Source: a virus. Taken from it: a stretch of DNA of 31,774 nt. Positions 7,373 to 14,057 of this stretch are shown here, piece after piece (position 1 is the first letter of the stretch; each line of letters starts with the position of its first letter). Under the pieces are notes generated by a model. The model made no database searches and was not told the origin of the DNA. It was given only the letters and a program-made list of their open reading frames with translations. A program made the position numbers and the translations under genes. Where the stretch lies: the IMG/VR virus record IMGVR_UViG_3300023223_000302, positions 1 through 31,774 of that record; one strand, given 5' to 3'.

Positions 7373-7813
7373 TTAAAAGAAATTATAGAGCTGGTTTATG
7401 GTATTTTCGTCGGTTGTCCGGTCAAATACTCGCTTTAATGCCGCGTTGATTATCCGATTATAAAAGTCCGATCGCTCTTCTGGTGACATTTTTTCATAGC
7501 TTAATGACTGAGCTACAACCTCAAAGCCTCCATCACGATTAAAAACTTGCCTATGATACCCGGCGATAATCGTTAGTTTCTTTCTGACAAAATCATACTG
7601 ATACTGGTCTTTGTGTGCCTCACTATCACCGTAGTAATGTTGAGTACAAAACGAGAAGAAAAGCATAATTTTACGGTGAAGTTTGCCGTTTTGCTTTAGC
7701 TTAATATCAACTTCGTATTCTTCGCCGTTAGCAAGTTTGGTTAACTTTTCAACTTGCAAATCATCGGCGGGAACCATCGTGCCCCCGGCACATTTAATGA
7801 AGTTTACTTTCAT
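7373..7813 (-). CDS. DUF1367 family phage protein
   Basis: 146 residues. It starts with a strand-rich segment, KCAGGTMVPADDLQVEKLTK, then NGEEYEVDIKLKQNGKLHRK and IMLFFSFC. This matches the DUF1367 pattern, in which LxPADDxxxExLxxLxxG is followed by R/KNxKxHRKxFxLLxF. The family is typical of lambdoid nin-type regions, next to ninB, rusA and ybcO genes. Its biochemical role is not established. The ATG overlaps the stop of the upstream gene (ATGA). Confidence 0.72.
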   Translation of the reverse strand: MKVNFIKCAGGTMVPADDLQVEKLTKLANGEEYEVDIKLKQNGKLHRKIMLFFSFCTQHYYGDSEAHKDQYQYDFVRKKLTIIAGYHRQVFNRDGGFEVVAQSLSYEKMSPEERSDFYNRIINAALKRVFDRTTDENTINQLYNFF

Positions 7814-8088
7814 CTTGAGCCACGTCTTTGCAGTGCGGCGATCGCTTTATTCAATCGATGCTCTAAAAATACAACTTGGCTTACCAAGCCTTTATTTTCT
7901 GTAGACAATTGGCTGTTTGCTGTGTCGACAAACTTGGTTAGCCTTATTTTGTCTTCAAGCTTCCTTTTTTGATTAGCAATCTGAGCTTCCAACTCTTTAA
8001 CCTTTCCAACCACAACATGTTTCGGAATAGAAATTGGTAAAAGTTGACCACAACAATGTGTTTCAATTATTTTGCTAGCTTTAGTCAT
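7810..8088 (-). CDS. Coiled-coil hypothetical protein
   Basis: 92 residues from ATG 8088, chosen because GGAG lies 7 bases before it; two upstream in-frame ATGs sit on or before that site. The ATG overlaps the end of the upstream gene. Residues about 28-85 form a heptad-like helix (VKELEAQIANQKRKLEDKIR). Two adjacent Cys lie near the N-terminus. No family was recognised. The stop overlaps the DUF1367 start (ATGA). Confidence 0.5.
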   Translation of the reverse strand: MTKASKIIETHCCGQLLPISIPKHVVVGKVKELEAQIANQKRKLEDKIRLTKFVDTANSQLSTENKGLVSQVVFLEHRLNKAIAALQRRGSR

Positions 8089-8494
8089 CGTCATTCTCCA
8101 ACTCATAATCAGCGCGGAATGGTGTTCTTGATTGTACGTCCCTACAAAATGACTTTACCGTTAACATTCTCACTTCGCCGTTATTGTATTTGTTGCCATC
8201 AGGATCGATAAGCCAGCGTTTAAATATAACCCGGTCCTGGTACCTACCTGGCATTTTTGCCACGGATAAAACCTTATAGATAACTTTGCCTTCTCCGTGG
8301 GCAGTAAAAAACCTTTCGCCGTGACCTTCATCATATTGCTCAAAATGAACTTCACAGCCAGCATACCAAAAGTAACTAGCCTTAGTGACTGGCGATCCAA
8401 AATGTCCGCTAGTCCCTTCTAATTTAGTTTTATAAAAAGGAAAAGCCATTTCATATTCATGACCGATGGGCGGTTTTGTTTCGCTATCTTTCAT
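8081..8494 (-). CDS. Hypothetical early protein
   Basis: 137 residues. The protein has many aromatic residues (YFWYAGCEVHFEQYDEGHGE) and a very acidic end (ELENDDD). Beta strands seem dominant, with no membrane segment. The ATG overlaps the upstream stop (ATGA), so translation is coupled. No family was recognised. Confidence 0.5.
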   Translation of the reverse strand: MKDSETKPPIGHEYEMAFPFYKTKLEGTSGHFGSPVTKASYFWYAGCEVHFEQYDEGHGERFFTAHGEGKVIYKVLSVAKMPGRYQDRVIFKRWLIDPDGNKYNNGEVRMLTVKSFCRDVQSRTPFRADYELENDDD

Positions 8495-8880
8495 TTGGCG
8501 TTATCCCTTAGTTGTTGTGTGTAAACTGTTGCATCACTACTAAGTTGGCATTGATATTCGGTCGTGCAGTGCCCACAATGAATATTTGCAAAATCATTAA
8601 CAGCCTCCGCCCTAATGTCAGCAAGGAATTGTTTCTTGGTCTTTTTTAAAAGGTCCGCTGAATCTTGCGTGTCCCTGCATCTATTGCATGCAGGATGGTA
8701 ACAAACGCATCCATGTTGAGCTATCCAATTGCCAAGTTCCTCTCTAAACTCTTGAGCCTGCGCCTTCAACGCCTTAATTTCTTCTTGCTGCTCATCAATA
8801 GCACTCTTGGCGAACTTTACATGATGTGGGTGGCCGCAATGTTCTGCATACCATTTATTAAACTGTTCCGCTTTATTCAT
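8491..8880 (-). CDS. Cysteine-rich coiled-coil hypothetical protein
   Basis: 129 residues. A helix with heptads (residues 25-48) is followed by a Cys cluster, CVCYHPACNRC (Cys58, 60, 65, 68), and a second one, HCGHCTTEYQC (Cys102, 105, 111), which may bind zinc or iron. GGAG lies 6 bases before the ATG. A rightward terminator hairpin (8920-8946) lies just upstream on the opposite strand. No family is recognised. Confidence 0.5.
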   Translation of the reverse strand: MNKAEQFNKWYAEHCGHPHHVKFAKSAIDEQQEEIKALKAQAQEFREELGNWIAQHGCVCYHPACNRCRDTQDSADLLKKTKKQFLADIRAEAVNDFANIHCGHCTTEYQCQLSSDATVYTQQLRDNAK

Positions 8881-8919
8881 GTTACACTCCGTTAAGTTGG
8901 TTTGGACATCGACTCTTTT

Positions 8920-8946
8920 GCCCTTGGTTAATCTAAGGGCTTTTTT
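8920..8946 (+). terminator. Rho-independent terminator, rightward, antisense to the early operon
   Basis: GCCCTT (8920-8925) pairs perfectly with AAGGGC (8935-8940), with a 9-base loop, and is followed by six T. On the minus strand there is no T run, so it should stop only rightward transcripts. The T run overlaps the stop codon of the 59-residue gene. Confidence 0.6.
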
Positions 8947-9124
8947 ATTTCAAATCCTCCGCTGTCAATTCAATTTCTTTTGCCATTGCGATGATGTCGT
9001 CGCGGTCGAATTGGAGATACTCGAAAGTCGCTACATCGTTTCGAAGATAAACATCTACCATGTCATTTTCCACGCTTGCCGATGTGATGTCGCTATCCTG
9101 AAACTTATGGTTTTCTATGCTCAT
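8945..9124 (-). CDS. Small acidic hypothetical protein
   Basis: 59 residues, beginning MSIENHKFQDSDITSASVEN and ending AMAKEIELTAEDLK. AAGGA lies 6 bases before the ATG, and the frame is tightly bounded by neighbours on the same strand. The protein is acidic, with a beta-like middle (DMVDVYLRNDVATFEYLQF). No family was recognised. Confidence 0.5.
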   Translation of the reverse strand: MSIENHKFQDSDITSASVENDMVDVYLRNDVATFEYLQFDRDDIIAMAKEIELTAEDLK

Positions 9125-9185
9125 TTCAATTCCTTAATTATCAATCCCAATTCGATCAGAATAAGTTATTTTAGTGTCGTGAACC

Positions 9186-9722
9186 TCAAGCCAGTTTGGT
9201 ACCTAACTCGATTAATTCATTTCTATCAACCAGTCGAACAACACAAGGCATTTTTGACGGTCTGAATATTACGAACATAGAGCCCTTAGTGTTGCCGTTA
9301 ACTTTCTTGCCAGTAATCGGATGATAAAAACTTAACCGGCCACCAGTTATAATACGTATTTCAGAAATCTCATTAATCGGTAGCCATTGAGCATCTAAAG
9401 TTGCCGGTACCAACAAAACAGAAGTGACGCCTTTTTCTTTCTGCTCAATACATTTAGCCATAAACTTTTTAATAAAGCCTTTGCCGTATGGTGGGTTGAT
9501 CCAAACGTGGTTATTTATATAACCATCAAGGCACTTTGACCAATCAATATTTAGAGCGTCTCGATCTTTAGTAAAAAAGTTAGGTACCTTATGATTTTTC
9601 TTATTGGCGGCGGCATCGAGTGAGAATTTAAACTCCTTATCCATCGCGTTAAAAATAACTGGGTCGGTACCCCATGAATTTTTCATGTCATCGTCTAAAT
9701 CTGAACTAATTAAATCGGTCAT
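9186..9722 (-). CDS. dam: Phage DNA N6-adenine methyltransferase (Dam family)
   Basis: 178 residues from ATG 9722; GGAG lies 9 bases before it, while the ATG at 9737 has no good site. WGTDPVIFNAMDKEFKFSLDAAA near the N-terminus and WINPPYGKGFIKKFMAKC (residues 74-91) are the signature of the phage Dam-type adenine methyltransferases (PF05869). NPPY (76-79) is the catalytic motif IV. The length is normal. These enzymes add a methyl group to adenine N6 using SAM, often to shield phage DNA from host restriction. It is a member of the leftward early operon. Confidence 0.85.
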   Translation of the reverse strand: MTDLISSDLDDDMKNSWGTDPVIFNAMDKEFKFSLDAAANKKNHKVPNFFTKDRDALNIDWSKCLDGYINNHVWINPPYGKGFIKKFMAKCIEQKEKGVTSVLLVPATLDAQWLPINEISEIRIITGGRLSFYHPITGKKVNGNTKGSMFVIFRPSKMPCVVRLVDRNELIELGTKLA

Positions 9723-9781
9723 TTTTATTATCTCCATACCATCTTGTGTGTCTGATAAGCTCGTTTATTTCGGTGTCAGGT

Positions 9782-10093
9782 TTAAGGTTCATGCTCGCCA
9801 CGCGCTTTAGCTAGCAACTTAATAACAGGGTCTTGAATGTGTGGAGAATTTGGATATCGATTAATTAAAGTTTCAAGCATTCGATACATTTGTGGAGCTG
9901 CTGAGATTAAGTGGGCGTTTGCTAGCTGCTCAGTTTCTATCTCCGTCATTTCCTCGTCGTCTAAGTATGCATATTTAACCTCGACAATTGGAATCATGCC
10001 TTCGCGCAACTCAGACGCTATATTAGATCCATCAACAAACGTATCACCCTCTTGAATTACCCAATCACCTTTCGTAAACTTTTCTTCGCTCAT
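9782..10093 (-). CDS. Conserved small phage protein (NAxLIxAAP type)
   Basis: 103 residues. The central stretch ANAHLISAAPQMYRMLETLI is a very common element of uncharacterised phage early proteins, normally N-A-x-L-I-x-A-A-P-E-(L/M)-x-x-x-L. The N-terminus (FTKGDWVIQEGDTFVDGSNI) also fits that family, which often starts with a short beta domain. AAAGGAG lies 7 bases before the ATG. Function unknown. Confidence 0.6.
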   Translation of the reverse strand: MSEEKFTKGDWVIQEGDTFVDGSNIASELREGMIPIVEVKYAYLDDEEMTEIETEQLANAHLISAAPQMYRMLETLINRYPNSPHIQDPVIKLLAKARGEHEP

Positions 10094-10137
10094 TACTATC
10101 TCCTTTAATCATTAAGCCCTTGGTTTAGGCTGTTAAG

Positions 10138-10305
10138 TTATGCCTTAAAAATATTATCAAGCTTTAAAATGTCTTCTATAACTTTCAGGCACGCATCAAT
10201 TTGACCGCGCTCGTAGGTTACATTTTTCTTGTTGGCGCTTTTGGGTCCAGATAAGCATTCAGATAGCGCTATTAATTTACCAACTCTCTCTTGCTTTTTG
10301 CTCAT
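10138..10305 (-). CDS. Small hypothetical protein
   Basis: 55 residues, beginning MSKKQERVGKLIALSECLSG and ending VIEDILKLDNIFKA. GGAG lies 6 bases before the ATG. The protein appears wholly helical and moderately basic. It lies just after the HNH/AP2 gene in transcription order and may have adjoined the replication P gene before the HNH gene arrived. No family was recognised. Confidence 0.5.
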   Translation of the reverse strand: MSKKQERVGKLIALSECLSGPKSANKKNVTYERGQIDACLKVIEDILKLDNIFKA

Positions 10306-10317
10306 TTTATTCTCCAA

Positions 10318-10941
10318 TTATTTTAATATTTCGGCGTGCAACTTAAGTCCGTTAACCACCCTAACGTCGGTTTGATCGTTGATAGATTGTAAAATTATTT
10401 TTAATTTAGCTTTATTGTATGCTTTGCTAGCTTTTTCTGAAGTTGGATAATACCCAAGGCCTTTTTTTGTTCCTTTAATTTTAATTTGTGCCATATATTT
10501 CCCTGATGCCTTATTAAAATACACGCCTTGAGGGTGTCTTCCTCTAGCTGCCCTGCTATCACATAATAATCTGTTTAACGATAAACAAATGAAAGCGCAG
10601 CTTTCTGGTGAATAAACCTTATTGCTAGGTTTTATTACATCCTTGTCAAGCTCGAGTCCTTCCCAGTTTTGTTTTTTCATCCATATTTTAAATACTGAAA
10701 ACGTCAACCAATCATCACAAACCGAGCAACCTAAATAGGCTTGATACTTTTCTAGGTATTTTTTGCTATAGCAACGCATCAGCATGCCCGACCATCTAGA
10801 ATAAAAAGGACACACGGCTTTCTTTCCATTGATTGTTTTGCTAGTAACATAATTTGAATCATTGATGCCAACACCAAGAACCAATCTTCTTTTTGCTATC
10901 GATTTTTTATTTGCAGTTATTTCAACAAACTTATTTACCAT
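10318..10941 (-). CDS. HNH/AP2-domain protein, probable homing endonuclease
   Basis: 207 residues. The order VCPFYSRWSGMLMRCYS (43-59), CSVCDDWLTFSVFKIWM (72-88), LELDKDVIKPSNKVYSPESC (96-115) and GVYFNKASGKYMAQIKI (139-155) matches phage HNH-like DNA-binding proteins with a C-terminal AP2 domain. The AP2 part covers about residues 138-180 (GLGYYPTSEKASKAYNKAKL). Such proteins are usually mobile homing nucleases or their DNA-binding relatives. The gene overlaps the P-like gene by 11 bases and has only a weak ribosome site (GAAG). Cleavage activity cannot be judged from sequence alone. Confidence 0.72.
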   Translation of the reverse strand: MVNKFVEITANKKSIAKRRLVLGVGINDSNYVTSKTINGKKAVCPFYSRWSGMLMRCYSKKYLEKYQAYLGCSVCDDWLTFSVFKIWMKKQNWEGLELDKDVIKPSNKVYSPESCAFICLSLNRLLCDSRAARGRHPQGVYFNKASGKYMAQIKIKGTKKGLGYYPTSEKASKAYNKAKLKIILQSINDQTDVRVVNGLKLHAEILK

Positions 10942-11632
10942 GAGTTTCTTCGTACCTCGCCTTGTAAGGCCCGATCAATCTCTGACCTTTCGATAACATA
11001 ATTCCAATTTCCGCATCAAGCCTGGAGTTTCGCATTTCCGGTGATTCGGTATCGCGGAACTTTTCAGGGCTTGGCATTTGCACTGGATTAAAATCTCGCT
11101 CTTCAAGTTCCCCGTTTCGAACTCGCATAATGTTTTTAGTTAATACATTTTTAAACAATGCCCGGGCCTTATCTTCCGCTAGCTGTTGCTTGCATCTAAA
11201 ACCGACCTCCTGACGTGTTTCGTACTCAGCAATACCATTACATGGCTTTTTGGCTATCATGCGGGTAAATGCTTCCTCAGTGTCAATTTGAGGTCCAGAG
11301 CACCAGTTAATAAACTGTCCAACGCTGGGCCAGAACGGGTTGTCACCTTTCCTAGCCTCTCTCAGACCAGCACTAACCTGCTCGGTAGTTACAATGTTGT
11401 TTTCGATAAATGCCTTAGTCCAAGTCTTTTTGGCGGCGCTCCAGGTTTCTTTGGTTTCAAATGCTTGTCGCCAAGCTGGATAGCATGATTTAAGTTCTTT
11501 AAAAAGATCATCAATAACAAGCTTGGCATTATCTGAGACTTGTTTTTTAAGTAACTCCTTGTGCTGATTTTCATCATTGATGGATTGCATTTTATTCTGC
11601 ATATTAGCCATTACCTGCTTGATGTCTTTCAT
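10931..11632 (-). CDS. P: Lambda P-like replication protein (helicase loader)
   Basis: 233 residues, the usual size of lambda P. CYPAWRQAFETKETWSAAKK (50-69), then WTKAFIENNI and GLREARKGDNPFWPSVGQFI (89-108) followed by NWC, are the conserved core of the phage replication protein P family. In lambda, P binds host DnaB helicase and brings it to O at the origin. The gene lies directly downstream of the O-like gene in transcription, two bases apart, as in lambda. GGGA lies 8 bases before the ATG. The stop is overlapped by the HNH/AP2 gene. Confidence 0.8.
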   Translation of the reverse strand: MKDIKQVMANMQNKMQSINDENQHKELLKKQVSDNAKLVIDDLFKELKSCYPAWRQAFETKETWSAAKKTWTKAFIENNIVTTEQVSAGLREARKGDNPFWPSVGQFINWCSGPQIDTEEAFTRMIAKKPCNGIAEYETRQEVGFRCKQQLAEDKARALFKNVLTKNIMRVRNGELEERDFNPVQMPSPEKFRDTESPEMRNSRLDAEIGIMLSKGQRLIGPYKARYEETHGK

Positions 11633-11634
11633 GG

Positions 11635-12306
11635 TTACATCCCTAAATCTTTATGCCAGTTATCATCATCCCAGTTATCAGGCTGCTGGCTGCTAGACGC
11701 GCCGTTTGCTTTGTTACCTCTCAACCAGTTTCTAACAGCCGCCTTCCAGTCCTTCATTTTGTTTTTACCGATCATCCAGTTTTTAGACTGATAAAAATCA
11801 ATGAACTTTTCAGCCTCAGAGTGATCGTTAACACGTTCCATCATGTAGTCACGAACATCATTAAGTATCGGCGGTGAAAACCGCTTATTAACTTTGGTTG
11901 ATGGTTTGTGGTTCTCTGGTTCCTTGGTTAGTGGTTCTTGGTTAGGTGGCGATTCGTTAACGGTTTGTGCACGCTTCGTGCGTTTATCTCTACGCTTTGC
12001 CTCCCTTTCTAGTGCGATCCGTTTGTTTGTCTCTGCATTTTTGTGGTATTTATCCAAGTCTTCTTCGATATGGTTTTGCACGAAAACGCCATCATTAAGG
12101 GTAAAAAACTTACTAAGAACGAACTCGACGGCCTCTATCTCTTCTTTTGACGATGCCCATAGCCAATCGATCGCTTCTTCCATCGTGGGGAATTGCTCAC
12201 GGTCATAGCATGAATCAATCAAAAGCGTGTACGCTCCGTGCTGAAGCATGGTAAGTCTGCCAGCCTTTTTATGATAATCACCGATGTTCTTTTTGTAGTA
12301 ATGCAT
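11635..12306 (-). CDS. O-like replication initiation protein (DUF1376 N-terminus)
   Basis: 223 residues. The N-terminus MHYYKKNIGDYHKKAGRLTM, then LQHGAYTLLIDSCYDRE, is the DUF1376 domain (residues 1-75), a winged-helix type found in phage replication initiators. A charged linker follows (REAKRRDKRTKRAQ, then Pro/Glu/Lys-rich). The C-terminal part (VRDYMMERV, FIDFYQSKNWMIGKNKMKDW, KAAVRNWLRG) is the common end of phage O/DnaD-like initiators. The next gene is P-like, so the pair should open the origin and load the host helicase. The linker DNA has short TTGGTT repeats that may be origin iterons. Confidence 0.75.
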   Translation of the reverse strand: MHYYKKNIGDYHKKAGRLTMLQHGAYTLLIDSCYDREQFPTMEEAIDWLWASSKEEIEAVEFVLSKFFTLNDGVFVQNHIEEDLDKYHKNAETNKRIALEREAKRRDKRTKRAQTVNESPPNQEPLTKEPENHKPSTKVNKRFSPPILNDVRDYMMERVNDHSEAEKFIDFYQSKNWMIGKNKMKDWKAAVRNWLRGNKANGASSSQQPDNWDDDNWHKDLGM

Positions 12307-12318
12307 TGTTATCCGCCG

Positions 12319-12717
12319 TTAATCAAAGTTCAATTGATCCCAGTAGTCAGGCCGTCCGGCGTTGAAAGAATCAATCCCAGATTTAACGCCTTCTAAGCAA
12401 TTTAACGCGGCCTTAGCCTTTGCGAGTGCGAATTCATTATGACCAATTTGGGACTCCTTTCGCTTTTTGTACGAATACAGAGCGGAATCAATAGTCGGAT
12501 GGCAATACCCACGCAACGCGCCTTTAGTAACCCTTCTTATTCTTGGGTTGGGGAAAATAAAGTCTTTTTCGCTAACGTAGTCGTATTCGCAGATAACAAA
12601 GTAAAAACACTTGGTTTCACGAATAGGAAAGAATTTTGTTACCTTGATTTTAACGCCATCTTTATGGGCGTAATCGTTGTACCTATAATGGATCGGTAAG
12701 TCTTTTTTAATTTTCAT
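12319..12717 (-). CDS. Hypothetical early protein
   Basis: 132 residues from ATG 12717, chosen because GAGG precedes it; the ATG at 12738 would place the ribosome site inside the gene. The N-terminal half is beta-rich and aromatic (TKCFYFVICEYDYVSEKDFI). The second half is helical, with an Ala-rich stretch (EFALAKAKAALNCLEGV). No family was recognised. It precedes the O-like gene in the leftward operon. Confidence 0.5.
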   Translation of the reverse strand: MKIKKDLPIHYRYNDYAHKDGVKIKVTKFFPIRETKCFYFVICEYDYVSEKDFIFPNPRIRRVTKGALRGYCHPTIDSALYSYKKRKESQIGHNEFALAKAKAALNCLEGVKSGIDSFNAGRPDYWDQLNFD

Positions 12718-12745
12718 GTTACAATTGCCTCGAATCAAATTAATT

Positions 12746-12768
12746 ATCCCGTTGCTGCGGGATTTTTT
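12746..12768 (+). terminator. Rho-independent terminator, rightward
   Basis: ATCCCG (12746-12751) pairs with CGGGAT (12758-12763) and runs into six T. It sits between two leftward genes and is antisense to them. The bases that follow (TTTTTTATGCCTAAAAT, 12763-12779) recur exactly after another terminator at 20386-20402. Confidence 0.6.
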
Positions 12769-12772
12769 ATGC

Positions 12773-12985
12773 CTAAAATTTTCTCTGGCATTTATCTAAA
12801 TACAACACGAACTCATCCTTTGTCATGATTTTCTCTGCGGACCTAACTAAATCGAGCCCCATATTTAGAGCTGCGCGAGCAACTAACGATTCCGCGATCT
12901 CGCTACCGATTGATAAGTCCTTTATCTTTTGTTTTGCGCCGTCAGTAAACCTAACGTTTAGCGGTTTCATTTGTGTAAGTGCCAT
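12773..12985 (-). CDS. Small RHH-like regulator candidate, first gene of the main early operon
   Basis: 70 residues. MKPLNVRFTDGAKQKIKDLS followed by a helix-turn-helix spacing (IGSEIAESLVARAALNMGLD) resembles ribbon-helix-helix proteins, with a short beta strand then two helices. A perfect AAGGAGG stands before the ATG. A good promoter (13014-13042) with two palindromes lies directly upstream, so this gene may regulate its own promoter. The family assignment is tentative. Confidence 0.5.
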   Translation of the reverse strand: MALTQMKPLNVRFTDGAKQKIKDLSIGSEIAESLVARAALNMGLDLVRSAEKIMTKDEFVLYLDKCQRKF

Positions 12986-13000
12986 ATAGCCTCCTTATTG

Positions 13001-13015
13001 ATTAACTAAGTTAAT
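13001..13015. promoter_or_regulatory. Perfect palindrome, candidate operator
   Basis: ATTAACT-A-AGTTAAT, seven-base arms around one base. It overlaps the end of the -10 box and the expected start of the leftward early transcript, a typical repressor position. Confidence 0.5.
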
Positions 13016-13042
13016 TGTACGCACATTGTGTGTATACGTCAA
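13014..13042 (-). promoter_or_regulatory. Main leftward early promoter
   Basis: On the minus strand: TTGACG (13042-13037), a 17-base spacer and TACAAT (13019-13014). It faces the regulator-like gene at 12985 and the replication genes beyond. A leftward terminator sits just upstream, so the main early operon must start here. Confidence 0.72.
13017..13037. promoter_or_regulatory. Imperfect inverted repeat in the promoter spacer, candidate operator
   Basis: GTACGCACA-TTG-TGTGTATAC, 7 of 9 positions paired. It fills the spacer of the early promoter, so a bound protein would block RNA polymerase. Confidence 0.4.
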
Positions 13043-13055
13043 CGTTTATTCAGGC

Positions 13056-13079
13056 AAAATAAAACCGCTTTCGCGGCTT
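13056..13079 (-). terminator. Rho-independent terminator, leftward
   Basis: On the minus strand, AAGCCGC pairs with GCGGTTT around a GAAA tetraloop (four G-C pairs, one G-U, two A-U). It continues as TTTTATTTT. It closes the 14409-13108 transcription unit just before the main early promoter. Confidence 0.7.
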
Positions 13080-13107
13080 ATAACAGATTTTTATATTAAT
13101 TGAGATG

Positions 13108-13236
13108 CTATTTTCTCCGCTTGGTAGCTGACTTAGCATACCTGGCTGGTGTGGTCATTGAACGTGGAGTATTAGCCTCAATACTATACTCCCAGTATAA
13201 GTTATAGTTACCGCCCCTGAATTTACGTTTAGGCAT
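13108..13236 (-). CDS. Small very basic hypothetical protein
   Basis: 42 residues, with MPKRKFRGGNYNLYWEYSIE at the start and ARYAKSATKRRK at the end. The charge suggests nucleic-acid binding. There is no clear ribosome site, but the ATG lies only 5 bases after the previous stop, so coupling is possible. A terminator follows. No family recognised; it may not be real. Confidence 0.4.
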   Translation of the reverse strand: MPKRKFRGGNYNLYWEYSIEANTPRSMTTPARYAKSATKRRK

Positions 13237-13241
13237 GATTG

Positions 13242-13484
13242 TTATTTGGCTGGTGACGGTAACGGCATCCAATGAGTGGCCTCGAATATTTCACCGCCAG
13301 GTAATTCAAACCAGTATCCGCCATCGCTTTCTCTGAAAATGCACTGCTCAACATCATCGCAACAGCATCCGATAACTGAGAAATCCACTTGAGGCTGTAT
13401 TATATCTACATGAAACCACTTGCCATAAAAATCAGGCTCGCTCGCCTCCTGCTCTTCTTTGCTGTAAAACTCTGGATTGTTCAT
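13242..13484 (-). CDS. DUF551-like small phage protein
   Basis: 80 residues from ATG 13484, with AAAGG 8 bases upstream; a GTG at 13493 is less likely. The C-terminal part YWFELPGGEIFEATHWMPLP resembles the end of DUF551 proteins, in which I-T-H-W-M-P-L-P is the hallmark. Three adjacent Cys (GCCCDDVEQC) stand in the middle. DUF551 proteins are frequent in enteric phages; function unknown. A gene of the short leftward unit from 14409. Confidence 0.55.
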   Translation of the reverse strand: MNNPEFYSKEEQEASEPDFYGKWFHVDIIQPQVDFSVIGCCCDDVEQCIFRESDGGYWFELPGGEIFEATHWMPLPSPAK

Positions 13485-13531
13485 CCTTATCACCTTTGCC
13501 CGAGGGCGTTATTTGTTATTTAAATGACCTT

Positions 13532-13690
13532 TTAATCTACAACCTTTACGTGAACATTGTAACCAGACAGATCAATATCACCTTGCGGACTACCGCTATC
13601 AAGTGATTCAATTGTGTAATCTTCCAGTTCAATACGATCAAGGCCCATTTCGTCCAGCTCTTCCTGAGTTACTTCAATTACAATCTTCAT
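13532..13690 (-). CDS. Small acidic hypothetical protein
   Basis: 52 residues, starting MKIVIEVTQEELDEMGLDRI and ending SGYNVHVKVVD. A very strong AAGGAGAGG lies before the ATG. The protein looks like a small beta-alpha-beta fold with an acidic helix. Similar MKI(V/I)IEVTxEEL starts occur in uncharacterised phage proteins. Function unknown. Confidence 0.55.
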   Translation of the reverse strand: MKIVIEVTQEELDEMGLDRIELEDYTIESLDSGSPQGDIDLSGYNVHVKVVD

Positions 13691-13708
13691 TATACCTCTC
13701 CTTATCGT

Positions 13709-13867
13709 TCACTCTTTTAATGAATCGCTTAAAGCTCTTTCATGGTCTTTACAAGCGAAGCAATCAAGACAAAGCCTTTCCGCTTCTTCTGCTTGCCAGG
13801 TCCAGCCTAAATAAGTGTCACCGCATTCTGAGCACGTTATATTTATTGGCTGCTCTTCTTTAGACAT
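13709..13867 (-). CDS. Small zinc-ribbon-like protein
   Basis: 52 residues. Cys12-x2-Cys15 and Cys33-x2-Cys36-x2-Cys39 suggest a zinc ribbon (TCSECGDTYLGWTWQAEEAE, then RLCLDCFACKDHE). AGGA lies 6 bases upstream of the ATG. It resembles short phage zinc-finger proteins, but no specific family was recognised. Located directly after two tiny membrane peptides. Confidence 0.55.
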   Translation of the reverse strand: MSKEEQPINITCSECGDTYLGWTWQAEEAERLCLDCFACKDHERALSDSLKE

Positions 13868-13875
13868 GATTTATC

Positions 13876-13953
13876 CTATACAGCTAATGACGCTGCCATT
13901 AGTAATGCGACTAGCAAAAAGGCTGTCATGTGAAAATATTGGGGCTTTTTCAT
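13876..13953 (-). CDS. Tiny membrane peptide (25 aa)
   Basis: 25 residues: MKKPQYFHMTAFLLVALLMA then ASLAV. One hydrophobic helix follows a short basic, aromatic start. The ATG overlaps the stop of the previous tiny membrane gene (TCATGA). It has no separate ribosome site, so it would depend on coupling. Too short for family recognition; real expression is uncertain. Confidence 0.42.
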   Translation of the reverse strand: MKKPQYFHMTAFLLVALLMAASLAV

Positions 13954-14057
13954 GACGCACCATAGTAGTAAGCGACACCTAACAAAGCCCAAAACCCAAA
14001 GCTTATAAGTAAACTTATGGCCCATTCTTTAAGTAATTTCTTATCTATGAATTTCAC
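13950..14057 (-). CDS. Tiny membrane peptide (35 aa), GTG start
   Basis: 35 residues, with KFIDKKLLKEWAISLLISFG then FWALLGVAYYYGAS. A basic N-terminus leads into one membrane helix. GGAG stands 7 bases before the GTG at 14057. It overlaps the end of the 122-residue gene by 17 bases. Such peptides in the first transcribed region can act on the host envelope; this is inference. Confidence 0.48.
   Translation of the reverse strand: MKFIDKKLLKEWAISLLISFGFWALLGVAYYYGAS

Noticed and set aside
8879-9265. Plus-strand open frame of 128 codons across the 59 aa and methyltransferase genes
   Set aside because: It runs antisense to two supported genes and through a rightward terminator.
9706-9792. 28-residue minus frame between the NAxLIxAAP gene and the adenine methyltransferase
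   Set aside because: It has no ribosome site and its DNA mostly serves as the leader and ribosome site of the methyltransferase gene.
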